DNA of 14,538 nt from an uncultured Clostridia bacterium (lineage in GTDB: Bacteria > Bacillota > Clostridia > Christensenellales > Aristaeellaceae): positions 1 to 14,538 of the forward strand of contig CALNAU010000204.1 in the NCBI GenBank assembly GCA_937874275.1. The letters run 5' to 3'. A program made the translations under genes and the position numbers. Below, one piece after another: positions 1 through 5,802 of the stretch (positions are counted from its first letter, which is position 1; the number at the start of each line of letters is the position of its first letter). A model generated the notes under the pieces. That model saw nothing but the letters and a program-made list of their open reading frames with translations, ran no database searches and was not told where the DNA came from.

Positions 1-115
1 CACGGTCGCCAGCCATGGCGCTGTCCCGGTCCGGGTAGGGCACCAGCGTGGTGCGGTTGGGCAACCGGTTGATATGTACGCAGCTCAAATCCTGGTATTC
101 CGTATAGTGGCGCAC
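1..115 (-). CDS. Family 2 glycoside hydrolase, probable beta-galactosidase (N-terminal fragment)
   Basis: Only the first 38 codons are inside the window; the gene continues past the left edge. The GTG start at 115-113 is preceded by an AAGGGGG ribosome binding site and, further up, by a good promoter. The translated start contains NRLPNRTTLVPYPDRDSAMA followed by GDR. This resembles the N-terminus of clostridial GH2 beta-galactosidases, where an 'NR.P.R....PY' stretch and an 'A..G.R' stretch precede the sugar-binding jelly-roll domain. The expected role is hydrolysis of terminal beta-galactosides, probably in the cytoplasm, because no signal peptide is visible. The catalytic domain is outside the window, so substrate and even enzyme class are inferred from a short stretch. 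A galM gene at 9013-7979 and a YhcH/EbgC-like gene at 3776 would suit galactoside use, but they are not in the same transcript. Confidence 0.65.
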   Translation of the reverse strand, partial: MRHYTEYQDLSCVHINRLPNRTTLVPYPDRDSAMAGDR

Positions 116-145
116 GCTTTTCCCCCTTGCGGTTCTTGGCAATCT

Positions 146-174
146 ATTCTACCATAGGCCTGCATAGCAAACAA
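146..174 (-). promoter_or_regulatory. Sigma-A promoter for the glycoside hydrolase gene
   Basis: Read on the minus strand, TTGTTT (174-169) and TAGAAT (151-146) are separated by exactly 17 bases, and a TG lies one base upstream of the -10 (extended -10). Transcription would begin near 139, giving a leader of about 24 nt that carries the AAGGGGG ribosome binding site before the GTG at 115. The assignment is by consensus only. Confidence 0.6.
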
Positions 175-214
175 GCAACGCACCCACCCCAATCCATGCG
201 AAGGAGCCGCTGCC

Positions 215-598
215 TTGATTGATATCGACCGCTTCACCGCCATCCTGGATGAGCAGGCCGCGCTGCTGCCGGAAGCCGTGTTCCGCTCGCTCAACCTGGG
301 CATCGGCGTGGCCGACAGGCACAAGCGCAACCGTCAATCACCGCCTGACAGGCCGCTGTATATACTGGGCGAGTACCATGTACACCCGGTGATGGGACGG
401 GGCATCGTGCTGTATTACGGCTCCTTTGTTCGCGTCTACCCGGAGATGAACGATGAAGCCGCTGCCAGGCAGGAAATTGACCGTGTGCTCAAACATGAGT
501 TGACCCACCACCTGGAGCATCAGGCCGGCAGCCGGGCGCTGGAAATCGCCGACGCGCAGCGGCTGCGGCGTTACAACAGCGGGGAGGATGAGCCGTGA
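215..598 (+). CDS. Small zinc metallopeptidase-like protein (zincin, PF06262-type)
   Basis: A 127-residue cytoplasmic protein with an HExxH zinc site, HELTHH at residues 94-99, in the C-terminal third. The N-terminal stretch FTAILDEQAALLPEAVFRSL with the following LNLGI fits the small 'metallopeptidase family' proteins (PF06262, usually 110-130 residues), which are minimal zincins of unknown substrate. The start is TTG at 215: an AAGGAG box at 201-206 lies 8 nt upstream, and the nearby ATG at 196 is in another frame and soon meets a stop. No signal peptide or membrane segment is seen. The stop overlaps the GTG start of the ATPase gene by 4 nt, so the two are probably translationally coupled. 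The third zinc ligand is not obvious; a histidine or glutamate just after the motif (residues 101-102) is possible. The peptidase assignment rests mainly on HExxH; function in the cell is unknown. Confidence 0.75.
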   Translation: MIDIDRFTAILDEQAALLPEAVFRSLNLGIGVADRHKRNRQSPPDRPLYILGEYHVHPVMGRGIVLYYGSFVRVYPEMNDEAAARQEIDRVLKHELTHHLEHQAGSRALEIADAQRLRRYNSGEDEP

Positions 599-1425
599 TT
601 TATCTGCGCGAGGTGCATAAGCGTTCCGGCACACATGCCGGGGCGGGCTATCCGCTGGCATCAGGCGTATTGCGAGGGCTGGAGCGGCTTGCGCTGACCA
701 GCTCGGTCACCATTTTGTGCGGCGAAAACGGCAGCGGTAAAACCACATTGATGGAATTGCTGGCCGCGGGGACGGGCGCGCAGGCCATCGGCGAATCCGG
801 CGTGCACGCGGACAAGACGCGCCTGTTTGGGCAGGCGGCGCGGCACTTCCGCTTTGTGATGGCGCAGCGGCCAAAGCGCAGCTTCTATTTCACGGCGGAG
901 GATTTCTCGCGCTACCTGGACCAGCGGCGCGCCATGATGACAGAGGCCAGGCAGGCCCTGGATGAGATAGATGAGGGCTATCAGGGCCGCTCGGCCCTGG
1001 CACGGTCGCTGGCCCAGATGCCCCACGCCCGCACCCTGGGCGAGATGACGGATCAGTACGAGCGCGAGCTGCTTACATCCTCCCACGGTGAAGGGTTTCT
1101 CAGCTTCTTTGGCGGGCGGCTGGTACAGGGCGGCCTTTATCTGCTGGACGAGCCCGAAGGCGCGCTGTCCTATGCCAACCAGCTGAGCCTGATGGCGCTC
1201 ATAGGCCGCGCGGTAGCAGGCAATGGACAGGTGATTATGGCCACCCACTCCCCCGTGTTGGCGGCCTACCCAAATGCCGCCCTGCTGGATGTATCAGCGG
1301 GCGGCATTGAAGAGGTACGGTATGAACAGCTGCCTGGGGTTCAGTTCCTCAGCCATTTCATGCGGCACAGGGAAGCGATTCTAAACGACATAGGCCTGCC
1401 AAATCCAACCATCACGCACAATTGA
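595..1425 (+). CDS. AAA/ABC-type predicted ATPase (COG3910-like)
   Basis: A 276-residue stand-alone nucleotide-binding domain of the ABC/SMC type. Walker A GENGSGKT is at residues 43-50, an SHGEGFL signature-like motif at 163-169, the hydrophobic strand plus Walker B YLLDEPEGAL at 182-191, and an H-loop ATHSP at 216-220. The SHGE signature in place of LSGGQ and the DEPE Walker B are typical of COG3910 'predicted ATPases', whose role is not established. There are no transmembrane segments, so it is not a transporter subunit on its own. The GTG start at 595 overlaps the metallopeptidase stop (GTGA) and has a GGGGAGG box at 581-587. At 276 residues it is slightly longer than many family members. 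No promoter is seen between the two genes, so it is probably co-transcribed with the metallopeptidase. ATP hydrolysis is well supported by motifs; the process it drives is unknown. Confidence 0.85.
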   Translation: MIYLREVHKRSGTHAGAGYPLASGVLRGLERLALTSSVTILCGENGSGKTTLMELLAAGTGAQAIGESGVHADKTRLFGQAARHFRFVMAQRPKRSFYFTAEDFSRYLDQRRAMMTEARQALDEIDEGYQGRSALARSLAQMPHARTLGEMTDQYERELLTSSHGEGFLSFFGGRLVQGGLYLLDEPEGALSYANQLSLMALIGRAVAGNGQVIMATHSPVLAAYPNAALLDVSAGGIEEVRYEQLPGVQFLSHFMRHREAILNDIGLPNPTITHN

Positions 1426-1563
1426 GCAAACGCAAAGGTAGACGAAGGATTTTTTTGCCTACGCTAAGCTGAACGAAGGGGGCGCAGCGACGCTACGCTG
1501 ACTGAGGGAGACGCGAAGGGGAAAAAGACGAGTCTAACAAAGCGTTTGTGCGCGAGCGCGTGA
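1426..1563. other. Intergenic spacer with degenerate repeat units between convergent genes
   Basis: No gene is supported here. The spacer contains related, imperfect units: CTACGCTAAGCTGAACGAAG from 1459 and CTACGCTGACTGAGGGAGAC from 1493, each ending in a CGAAGGGG-like block, with a further GACGAAGG at 1441-1448. There is a short hairpin (CAGCG 1485-1489 with CGCTG 1496-1500), a run of seven T at 1450-1456 on the plus strand, and five A at 1522-1526 (T on the minus strand). Neither T run follows a convincing stem, so I do not call a terminator. The composition looks like a dispersed intergenic repeat, but only a genome search would show that. Confidence 0.4.
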
Positions 1564-2439
1564 TTAATACCACGTTTGGCCAAAGCAGGTGATATACCAG
1601 GCCCCCTTGTTGTGGGGCTCGTACTTGAATACATCGGGCTGGGTCTGCTGCTCCATCGGCAGGGCCGTGTAATTGCGCTCCTTGTCCTCGGCCATGGCAT
1701 CATAGATGTAGCTGTAGCGGAGGATGCGGTTATCCATGTTGCCCTCCACCGTCTCCAGCAGATACTTGCCGCCCCCCAGGTCGGTCACGGCGGTCACCAG
1801 GCCCAGGTGCACATAGGGCGTGCTGCCGCGCTTGCCGTAAATCACCTCATACCCCGGCTGAGGGATGTAGGCGATGCGGTCCATCTTGGTGAAGCTCTCC
1901 CAAATCTTGGGCACCGCTGCCTCGTACGCCGCGTAGGGGCGGCCATCCTCCTGCAGGGTGGAGGCGCTGCGCCGCTCCATGGGAATGCCCACCTCGTCCA
2001 GACAATAGTTGGCAAAGGCGCCGCACCAGCCGAAGGTGCTCTTGGCGTTGCGCAGCCAGAAGGTGTATTTGTTGGAGCGCGGGAATGGCTGCCCCGCGGC
2101 CTCGCTCCACTCATTTAGCGCCAAGTCGATGCCCTGTTGGATGACGGCCGGCATCTCACCGCCCGGCGCCACGGTGACAGACAATGTGTTTTCCTTGCCC
2201 TTGGTATCGGTATGCGTGATGACGGCATCACCTGCGCCGACAAAGTTGATGATGCCCTGTCCGGTCACCACCGCGACATGGGGGTCGCTGCTCTGCCAGG
2301 TGCCACGCTTGGTAGGCGCGTATACAAAGCTGCGGCCCACATTGCTGCTCAGCTCCTTGGGCAGCGGCGCCTTGGTAGCCGCCAACCCGGCGGGCACCAG
2401 CAGGCACAACAACAGGCAAAGCGCAAGCAACCGTTTCAC
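1564..2439 (-). CDS. Secreted CHAP-domain protein with N-terminal Ig-like (Big_2-type) region
   Basis: A 291-residue exported protein. Residues 1-20 form a signal peptide (KR, then a leucine/cysteine-rich core, then PAGLAA). Residues about 33-92 look like a bacterial Ig-like domain (a 'WQSSDPHVAVV...G' stretch ending in LSVTVAPGG). Residues about 100-291 match a CHAP-type cysteine amidase/peptidase: Cys139 in FGWCGAFAN, His211 in YVHLGLV and Glu232/Asn234 in VEGNM form the expected Cys-His-polar set. The likely role is peptidoglycan or peptide hydrolysis outside the membrane. The open frame runs upstream to 2922, but that part is a shadow of the flippase gene. The GTG at 2439-2437 has a GGAGGG box and overlaps the upstream stop by 4 nt, so it is taken as the start. 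It is the second gene of a two-gene operon. Substrate is not determinable. Confidence 0.8.
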   Translation of the reverse strand: MKRLLALCLLLCLLVPAGLAATKAPLPKELSSNVGRSFVYAPTKRGTWQSSDPHVAVVTGQGIINFVGAGDAVITHTDTKGKENTLSVTVAPGGEMPAVIQQGIDLALNEWSEAAGQPFPRSNKYTFWLRNAKSTFGWCGAFANYCLDEVGIPMERRSASTLQEDGRPYAAYEAAVPKIWESFTKMDRIAYIPQPGYEVIYGKRGSTPYVHLGLVTAVTDLGGGKYLLETVEGNMDNRILRYSYIYDAMAEDKERNYTALPMEQQTQPDVFKYEPHNKGAWYITCFGQTWY

Positions 2440-3557
2440 GTCTGTAAGCCCTCCTTGAGCTGGGTCAAATGGGGCGGTGTGTCTTCCATGACCTCCGCCT
2501 CCTGCGCGGTGTGGGGCTTCTTCGCCCGCTTGCGGCGGCCGGAGCCGCCCCCATCGGTCACCACAGCGATAAAGCCCACGATGATGGACAGATAGTAGGT
2601 GAGGAAACGCCATACCAGCAGCGCCGGCAGAATCACCGCCTGCGGGAAGATGCCGCGGAAGAACAGGTAGAACCCGCCCTCCTGCGCGCCCGAGGCGCCG
2701 GGCAGCGGCGTAAAGGAGGCCGCGATGTACAAGCTTAGCTGAATGGTGAGGATGTGCGGATAGCCAACCGTGTTCAGCCCGAAGCCCCGGTAAACAAAGT
2801 ACGTGGCGCTGAGGTAGGAAATTACCTGCACCACCGACAGCAGGAACAGCGTGAAGAACCACAGCGGCTTTTGCGTCATCAGGTCCACGCTGGCATGAAA
2901 CTCCTGCAGCGCGGCATCCCATTTGGAGGACGTGCGCTCCCTGTCCTTGATGAGCTTCAGTTTATGCGCCAGGTTGACCAGAAAGATGATAATGGCGCGC
3001 ACGGTGTTGCGGCTGACGGCCAACAGAATGACGCCCGCCACCGCGATGCCGTTAAGGAAGAAACCAAGCCGCAGCATCCAGATGCCCTGTTGCAGGGTAT
3101 CGGCCACCAGCCGGGTATTCAGTGCCCAGGCAACTGCCCCCGACAGCAGCAGCGCGCACTGCCAGCAGAAGAACTTGACCGCCAGCGCGGAGCCGGTCAA
3201 GCCGGGTGATACCCCGCGCTTTTTCATGGAGAACACCTGCATGGGCTGACCACCGGTGGCCGCCGGGGTGATGGCCGAGTAATACATGCCAATCAGCCCG
3301 CAGCGCATGGAGTCGGCCACGCGCACACGCGCCCCCTGCAGGCGGAAGTACAGCTGCAAAATGCCCCCCTCAAACAGTACGTACATCGTAAAGCAGCCCA
3401 AGCCGCCCAGCAGCCACCAGGGGTTAACCGAACGCAAGGCCTCGCCCGTCTTGGTGATGTCGCCCGATTGAAAGGCGAAATACAGCACCATCGCGAAGGT
3501 GCCGGCAATCAACAGCGCGTTGAGGATTTGCTTGACGGTCTGCTTGTTAGGCTTCAT
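2436..3557 (-). CDS. Flippase-like integral membrane protein (LPG synthase TM / UPF0104 family)
   Basis: A 373-residue protein with about seven or eight hydrophobic segments (for example near residues 10-28, 47-65, 124-147, 165-181, 233-256, 269-283, 305-336). It carries the two conserved signatures of the lysylphosphatidylglycerol-synthase transmembrane family: ITPAATGGQPMQ at 96-107 and TPLPGASGAQEGGFY at 283-297. Members lacking the C-terminal synthetase domain, as here, are thought to move lipids or lipid-linked molecules across the membrane; the substrate is unknown. The tail after 336 is basic, hydrophilic and probably cytoplasmic. The start is ATG at 3557 with an AGGGAAAGG box. An upstream in-frame ATG at 3596 is rejected because the -10 element at 3609-3604 puts the transcript start almost on top of it. 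It is coupled by a 4-nt overlap to the secreted CHAP protein, which suggests a shared envelope role. Confidence 0.85.
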   Translation of the reverse strand: MKPNKQTVKQILNALLIAGTFAMVLYFAFQSGDITKTGEALRSVNPWWLLGGLGCFTMYVLFEGGILQLYFRLQGARVRVADSMRCGLIGMYYSAITPAATGGQPMQVFSMKKRGVSPGLTGSALAVKFFCWQCALLLSGAVAWALNTRLVADTLQQGIWMLRLGFFLNGIAVAGVILLAVSRNTVRAIIIFLVNLAHKLKLIKDRERTSSKWDAALQEFHASVDLMTQKPLWFFTLFLLSVVQVISYLSATYFVYRGFGLNTVGYPHILTIQLSLYIAASFTPLPGASGAQEGGFYLFFRGIFPQAVILPALLVWRFLTYYLSIIVGFIAVVTDGGGSGRRKRAKKPHTAQEAEVMEDTPPHLTQLKEGLQT

Positions 3558-3603
3558 GATGCCCTTTCCCTGAAGGCGCACGAAACACGCCTTCATCCTT
3601 GGG

Positions 3604-3633
3604 ATTATACCACAGCCGCCTTCGGCTTGTCAT
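3604..3633 (-). promoter_or_regulatory. Strong sigma-A promoter for the flippase-CHAP operon
   Basis: On the minus strand, ATGACA (3633-3628) and a perfect TATAAT (3609-3604) are 18 bases apart, with a TG one base upstream of the -10. The start of transcription would be near 3597, giving a leader of about 40 nt to the ATG at 3557. The spacer between -35 and -10 contains a 5-bp inverted repeat (AGCCG 3614-3618, CGGCT 3623-3627), a possible operator. Confidence 0.75.
3614..3627. repeat. Short GC-rich inverted repeat inside the promoter spacer
   Basis: AGCCG and CGGCT flank a 4-base centre (CCTT on the plus strand). The arms can be extended past one unpaired T to ACA/TGT. The repeat lies wholly between the -35 and -10 of the flippase promoter. 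It is not followed by a T run on either strand, so it is not a terminator. A binding site for a small regulator is possible but unproven. Confidence 0.35.
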
Positions 3634-3688
3634 CCGCCGACACGCCCCGTCCATACGCCGCGCGCTTTGTGTTTTGCTTGCGTTTTCC

Positions 3689-3717
3689 TTGACTGCGATG
3701 GCAAAACTGACTATCCT
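3689..3717 (+). promoter_or_regulatory. Sigma-A promoter for the yhcH-GNAT-asnA-glnN operon
   Basis: TTGACT (3689-3694) and TATCCT (3712-3717) are spaced by 17 bases. Transcription would start near 3724, leaving a leader of about 52 nt that includes the GAGGAGG ribosome binding site at 3762-3768. This is the only good promoter seen before the four tightly packed genes. The 218-bp divergent region 3558-3775 contains nothing else I can identify beyond this and the opposing flippase promoter. Confidence 0.65.
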
Positions 3718-3775
3718 ATTGCGCATATCTTGCAGCGCTTGGGCGCGCAGTGGATATGGGCGAGGAGGGGTGAAT

Positions 3776-4222
3776 GTGATTCTGGACAGCCTGCAGCATA
3801 TCGGCCGCTACCGCGGCATCCACCCAAACCTGGACACAGCGATAGACTTCGTGCTGTCCCGGGATTTGGACACGCTGCCCGATGGCCGCACCGACATCGC
3901 GGGCGACGCGGTGTATGTGGTGCTCTCCACCCCGATGCTGGGCGACAACCCGGTGTGGGAGAAGCATCGGCTGTATGCCGATATCCAAATCGCGCTGCGC
4001 GACGGCGAAAGCATTGCCTGGGCGGACGCTGATGCCCTGCACGGCTTCTCCCCCTGGGATGCGCAGAAGGGCGACATCCAGCTGAGCCACGATGCCACGC
4101 CCGGCTTGGTATGCGCGCTGCAAAAAGGCCAATTTGGCCTGTATTTCCCGCAGGACGCGCATCGCCCCGGCCTTGGGCAGGGCACCACGCGCAAAGCCGT
4201 GGTGAAGGTGAAGGTATGCTGA
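3776..4222 (+). CDS. YhcH/YjgK/YiaL (DUF386, EbgC-like) family protein
   Basis: A 148-residue cupin-like protein of the DUF386 family, which includes EbgC (the small subunit of evolved beta-galactosidase) and YhcH from sialic-acid operons. Family hallmarks are visible: WEKHRLYADIQIAL at residues 61-74 (Glu62, His64 and Asp69 in metal-binding positions), a GES stretch at 77-79, and FPQDAHRPGL at 124-133 with His129. Family members are thought to act on sugar anomers or sugar acids, often binding a metal; the substrate here is unknown. The frame is open back to 3599, but the start is placed at GTG 3776, 7 nt after the AGGAGG box. GTG 3770 is an alternative adding two residues. It overlaps the next gene by 7 nt and heads an operon ending in nitrogen-assimilation genes, an unusual setting for this family. 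Confidence 0.82.
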   Translation: MILDSLQHIGRYRGIHPNLDTAIDFVLSRDLDTLPDGRTDIAGDAVYVVLSTPMLGDNPVWEKHRLYADIQIALRDGESIAWADADALHGFSPWDAQKGDIQLSHDATPGLVCALQKGQFGLYFPQDAHRPGLGQGTTRKAVVKVKVC

Positions 4223-4791
4223 CCCACAAGGGCACACAGGTGCTGCGCACCGAACGATTGCTGCTTCGCCCCTACACCGAGCAGGATGGCGAGATGATGT
4301 TCCGCAACTGGGCCAACGATGAGGAGGTCTGCCGATACCTCACCTGGGCGCCGCATGGGGATATCGAGGTCACCCACAAGATTGTGCGCGATTGGGCGGC
4401 CTGCAACATCAACGACCGCTGCTACCACTGGGGTATCACGCTTGCGGGCGAGCTGATTGGCGATATCGCTGTGGTGCGCTGGAACGAGCAAACACAGTGC
4501 GCAGCCATCGGCTATTGCCTGGGGCGCGCCTGGTGGGGGCAGGGCATCATGACCGAGGCATTGACCGCCGTGATGACCTATCTGTTTGACGAAATCGGCT
4601 TTCACCGCATCCAACTGGAGCACGACCATGAGAACCCTGCCTCCGGGCGGGTGATGCGCAAGGCAGGGATGCGCTTGGAAGGCCGCCTGAAGCACGCCGT
4701 CAAGCGACGGGACGGCAGCTTTGGCGACGTGTGTATCTACGGCGCTGTACGGGGCCAATGGCCCGCGCGAACAGAAAGCGAGGACGTATGA
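4216..4791 (+). CDS. GNAT-family N-acetyltransferase (RimJ/RimL-like)
   Basis: A 191-residue single-domain acetyltransferase. The N-terminus LRTERLLLRPYTEQD (residues 10-24) is the classic opening of the Acetyltransf_3 (RimJ/RimL-like) group. The acetyl-CoA binding motif A is the stretch IGYCLGRAWWGQGIMTEAL (98-116), with WWGQGIMTEA as the pyrophosphate-binding loop. Late elements such as the ENPASGRVMRKAGMRLEG stretch (139-156) also match. It would transfer an acetyl group from acetyl-CoA to an amine, either on a protein N-terminus or a small molecule; motifs do not tell which. The start ATG 4216 overlaps the yhcH-like stop by 7 nt and has an AAGG-rich box just upstream. The stop overlaps the asnA ATG (ATGA). 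The open frame extends to 4111, but that part is a shadow of the previous gene. Confidence 0.85.
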   Translation: MLTHKGTQVLRTERLLLRPYTEQDGEMMFRNWANDEEVCRYLTWAPHGDIEVTHKIVRDWAACNINDRCYHWGITLAGELIGDIAVVRWNEQTQCAAIGYCLGRAWWGQGIMTEALTAVMTYLFDEIGFHRIQLEHDHENPASGRVMRKAGMRLEGRLKHAVKRRDGSFGDVCIYGAVRGQWPARTESEDV

Positions 4792-5789
4792 CCCTGATTC
4801 CCTCCGGCTACCGCTCGCGCCTCAACCTGTATGAAACGCAGGAGGCCATCTCCCTCATCAAAAAGACGTTTGAGGATTTTCTCAGCAAGGCGCTCAACCT
4901 CAAGCGCGTCTCAGCCCCCTTGTTTGTGGAGGGGGCCTCCGGCCTCAACGACAACCTGTCGGGCGTGGAGCGGCCGGTCAGCTTTGACATTTTGCAGACC
5001 GGCTCCTACGTGGAGGTGGTGCAGTCGCTGGCCAAGTGGAAGCGGCAGGCGCTCAAGCGCTACGGCTTTCCCATCGGCGAGGGGCTGTACACTGACATGA
5101 ACGCCATCCGGCGGGACGAGGTGCTGGACAACCTGCACTCCATCTATGTGGATCAGTGGGACTGGGAAAAAGTAATCACCCCCCAGATGCGCACGCTCGG
5201 CACCCTCAAGGATGCCATCCAGCGCATCGTCACCGCCATCTGCGCCACCTATGATTTATTGCAGTGGAAATACGCGGGGCTGGAGACCAAGCTGGTGCGC
5301 GAAGCCACCTTTGTCACCACCCAGGAGCTGGAGGATGAATACCCCAGCCTCAGCCCCAAGGAGCGCGAGAACCTGGTAACCCGCCAGTACGGCACCGTAG
5401 GGCTGCTGCAAATCGGCGGCAAGCTGCGCTCCGGCCGGCCGCACGATGGCCGCGCGCCCGACTATGACGACTGGCAGCTCAACGGCGACATCCTGTTCTG
5501 GGATGAGACGCTGGGCTGCGCGATGGAGCTGAGCTCCATGGGGGTGCGCGTGTCGCCCGAAAGCCTGGCGCATCAGCTGAAACTGGCGGACTGCGAGGCG
5601 CGGCGCACGCTGCCCTTCCACCGCGCGCTGCTGGCGGGCGAGCTGCCCTACACCATCGGCGGAGGCATCGGCCAGAGCCGTATGTGCATGCTGCTGCTGG
5701 GCAAGGCGCACATCGGCGAGGTGCAGTCCAGCTTCTGGGACGACGAAACCATATCGCTATGCAGCAACGCCGGGATCACATTACTGTAA
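4788..5789 (+). CDS. asnA: Aspartate-ammonia ligase (asparagine synthetase A)
   Basis: A 333-residue enzyme, close to the 330 residues of E. coli AsnA. It makes asparagine from aspartate, ammonia and ATP (to AMP and pyrophosphate) in the cytoplasm, using a class II aminoacyl-tRNA-synthetase-like fold. Recognisable family stretches are YETQEAISLIKKTFEDFL (15-32), VEGASGLNDNLSGVERPVSF (47-66), HSIYVDQWDWE (117-127), AMELSSMGVRV (245-255) and the ATP-binding GGGIGQSRMCMLLLG (291-305). No key stretch is missing. The start ATG 4788 overlaps the GNAT stop by 4 nt with a GAGG box at 4780-4783; the longer frame from 4731 is a shadow. Glutamine synthetase follows after 13 nt, so both products of this half-operon fix ammonia into amides. 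I see no T-box or riboswitch upstream. Confidence 0.96.
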   Translation: MTLIPSGYRSRLNLYETQEAISLIKKTFEDFLSKALNLKRVSAPLFVEGASGLNDNLSGVERPVSFDILQTGSYVEVVQSLAKWKRQALKRYGFPIGEGLYTDMNAIRRDEVLDNLHSIYVDQWDWEKVITPQMRTLGTLKDAIQRIVTAICATYDLLQWKYAGLETKLVREATFVTTQELEDEYPSLSPKERENLVTRQYGTVGLLQIGGKLRSGRPHDGRAPDYDDWQLNGDILFWDETLGCAMELSSMGVRVSPESLAHQLKLADCEARRTLPFHRALLAGELPYTIGGGIGQSRMCMLLLGKAHIGEVQSSFWDDETISLCSNAGITLL

Positions 5790-5802
5790 GGAGGGACCAC
5801 CG

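Noticed and set aside
85..330. Minus-strand frame of 81 codons across the first intergenic region
   Set aside because: It overlaps the metallopeptidase start and both the promoter and start of the glycoside hydrolase, and its translation matches no family. The other frame from GTG 115 is recognisable.
1441..1460. Run of seven T after the ATPase gene as an intrinsic terminator
   Set aside because: No stable stem precedes the T run; only a 4-bp pairing could be drawn.
1464..1703. Minus-strand frame of 79 codons over the repeat-like spacer
   Set aside because: Half of it is a shadow of the CHAP gene and the rest a translation of the degenerate repeats; no ribosome binding site.
2440..2922. N-terminal extension of the CHAP protein frame up to an ATG at 2922
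   Set aside because: It overlaps the flippase coding sequence in another frame and lacks protein-like composition; a signal peptide begins exactly at the GTG at 2439, which has its own ribosome binding site.
3599..3775. N-terminal extension of the YhcH-like frame from an ATG at 3599
   Set aside because: The promoter at 3689-3717 lies inside it, the composition is not that of the family, and the GAGGAGG box just before GTG 3776 restores the usual family length.
3808..4758. Minus-strand frame of 316 codons opposite the yhcH-like and GNAT genes
   Set aside because: Both plus-strand genes show clear family motifs; the opposite frame shows none.
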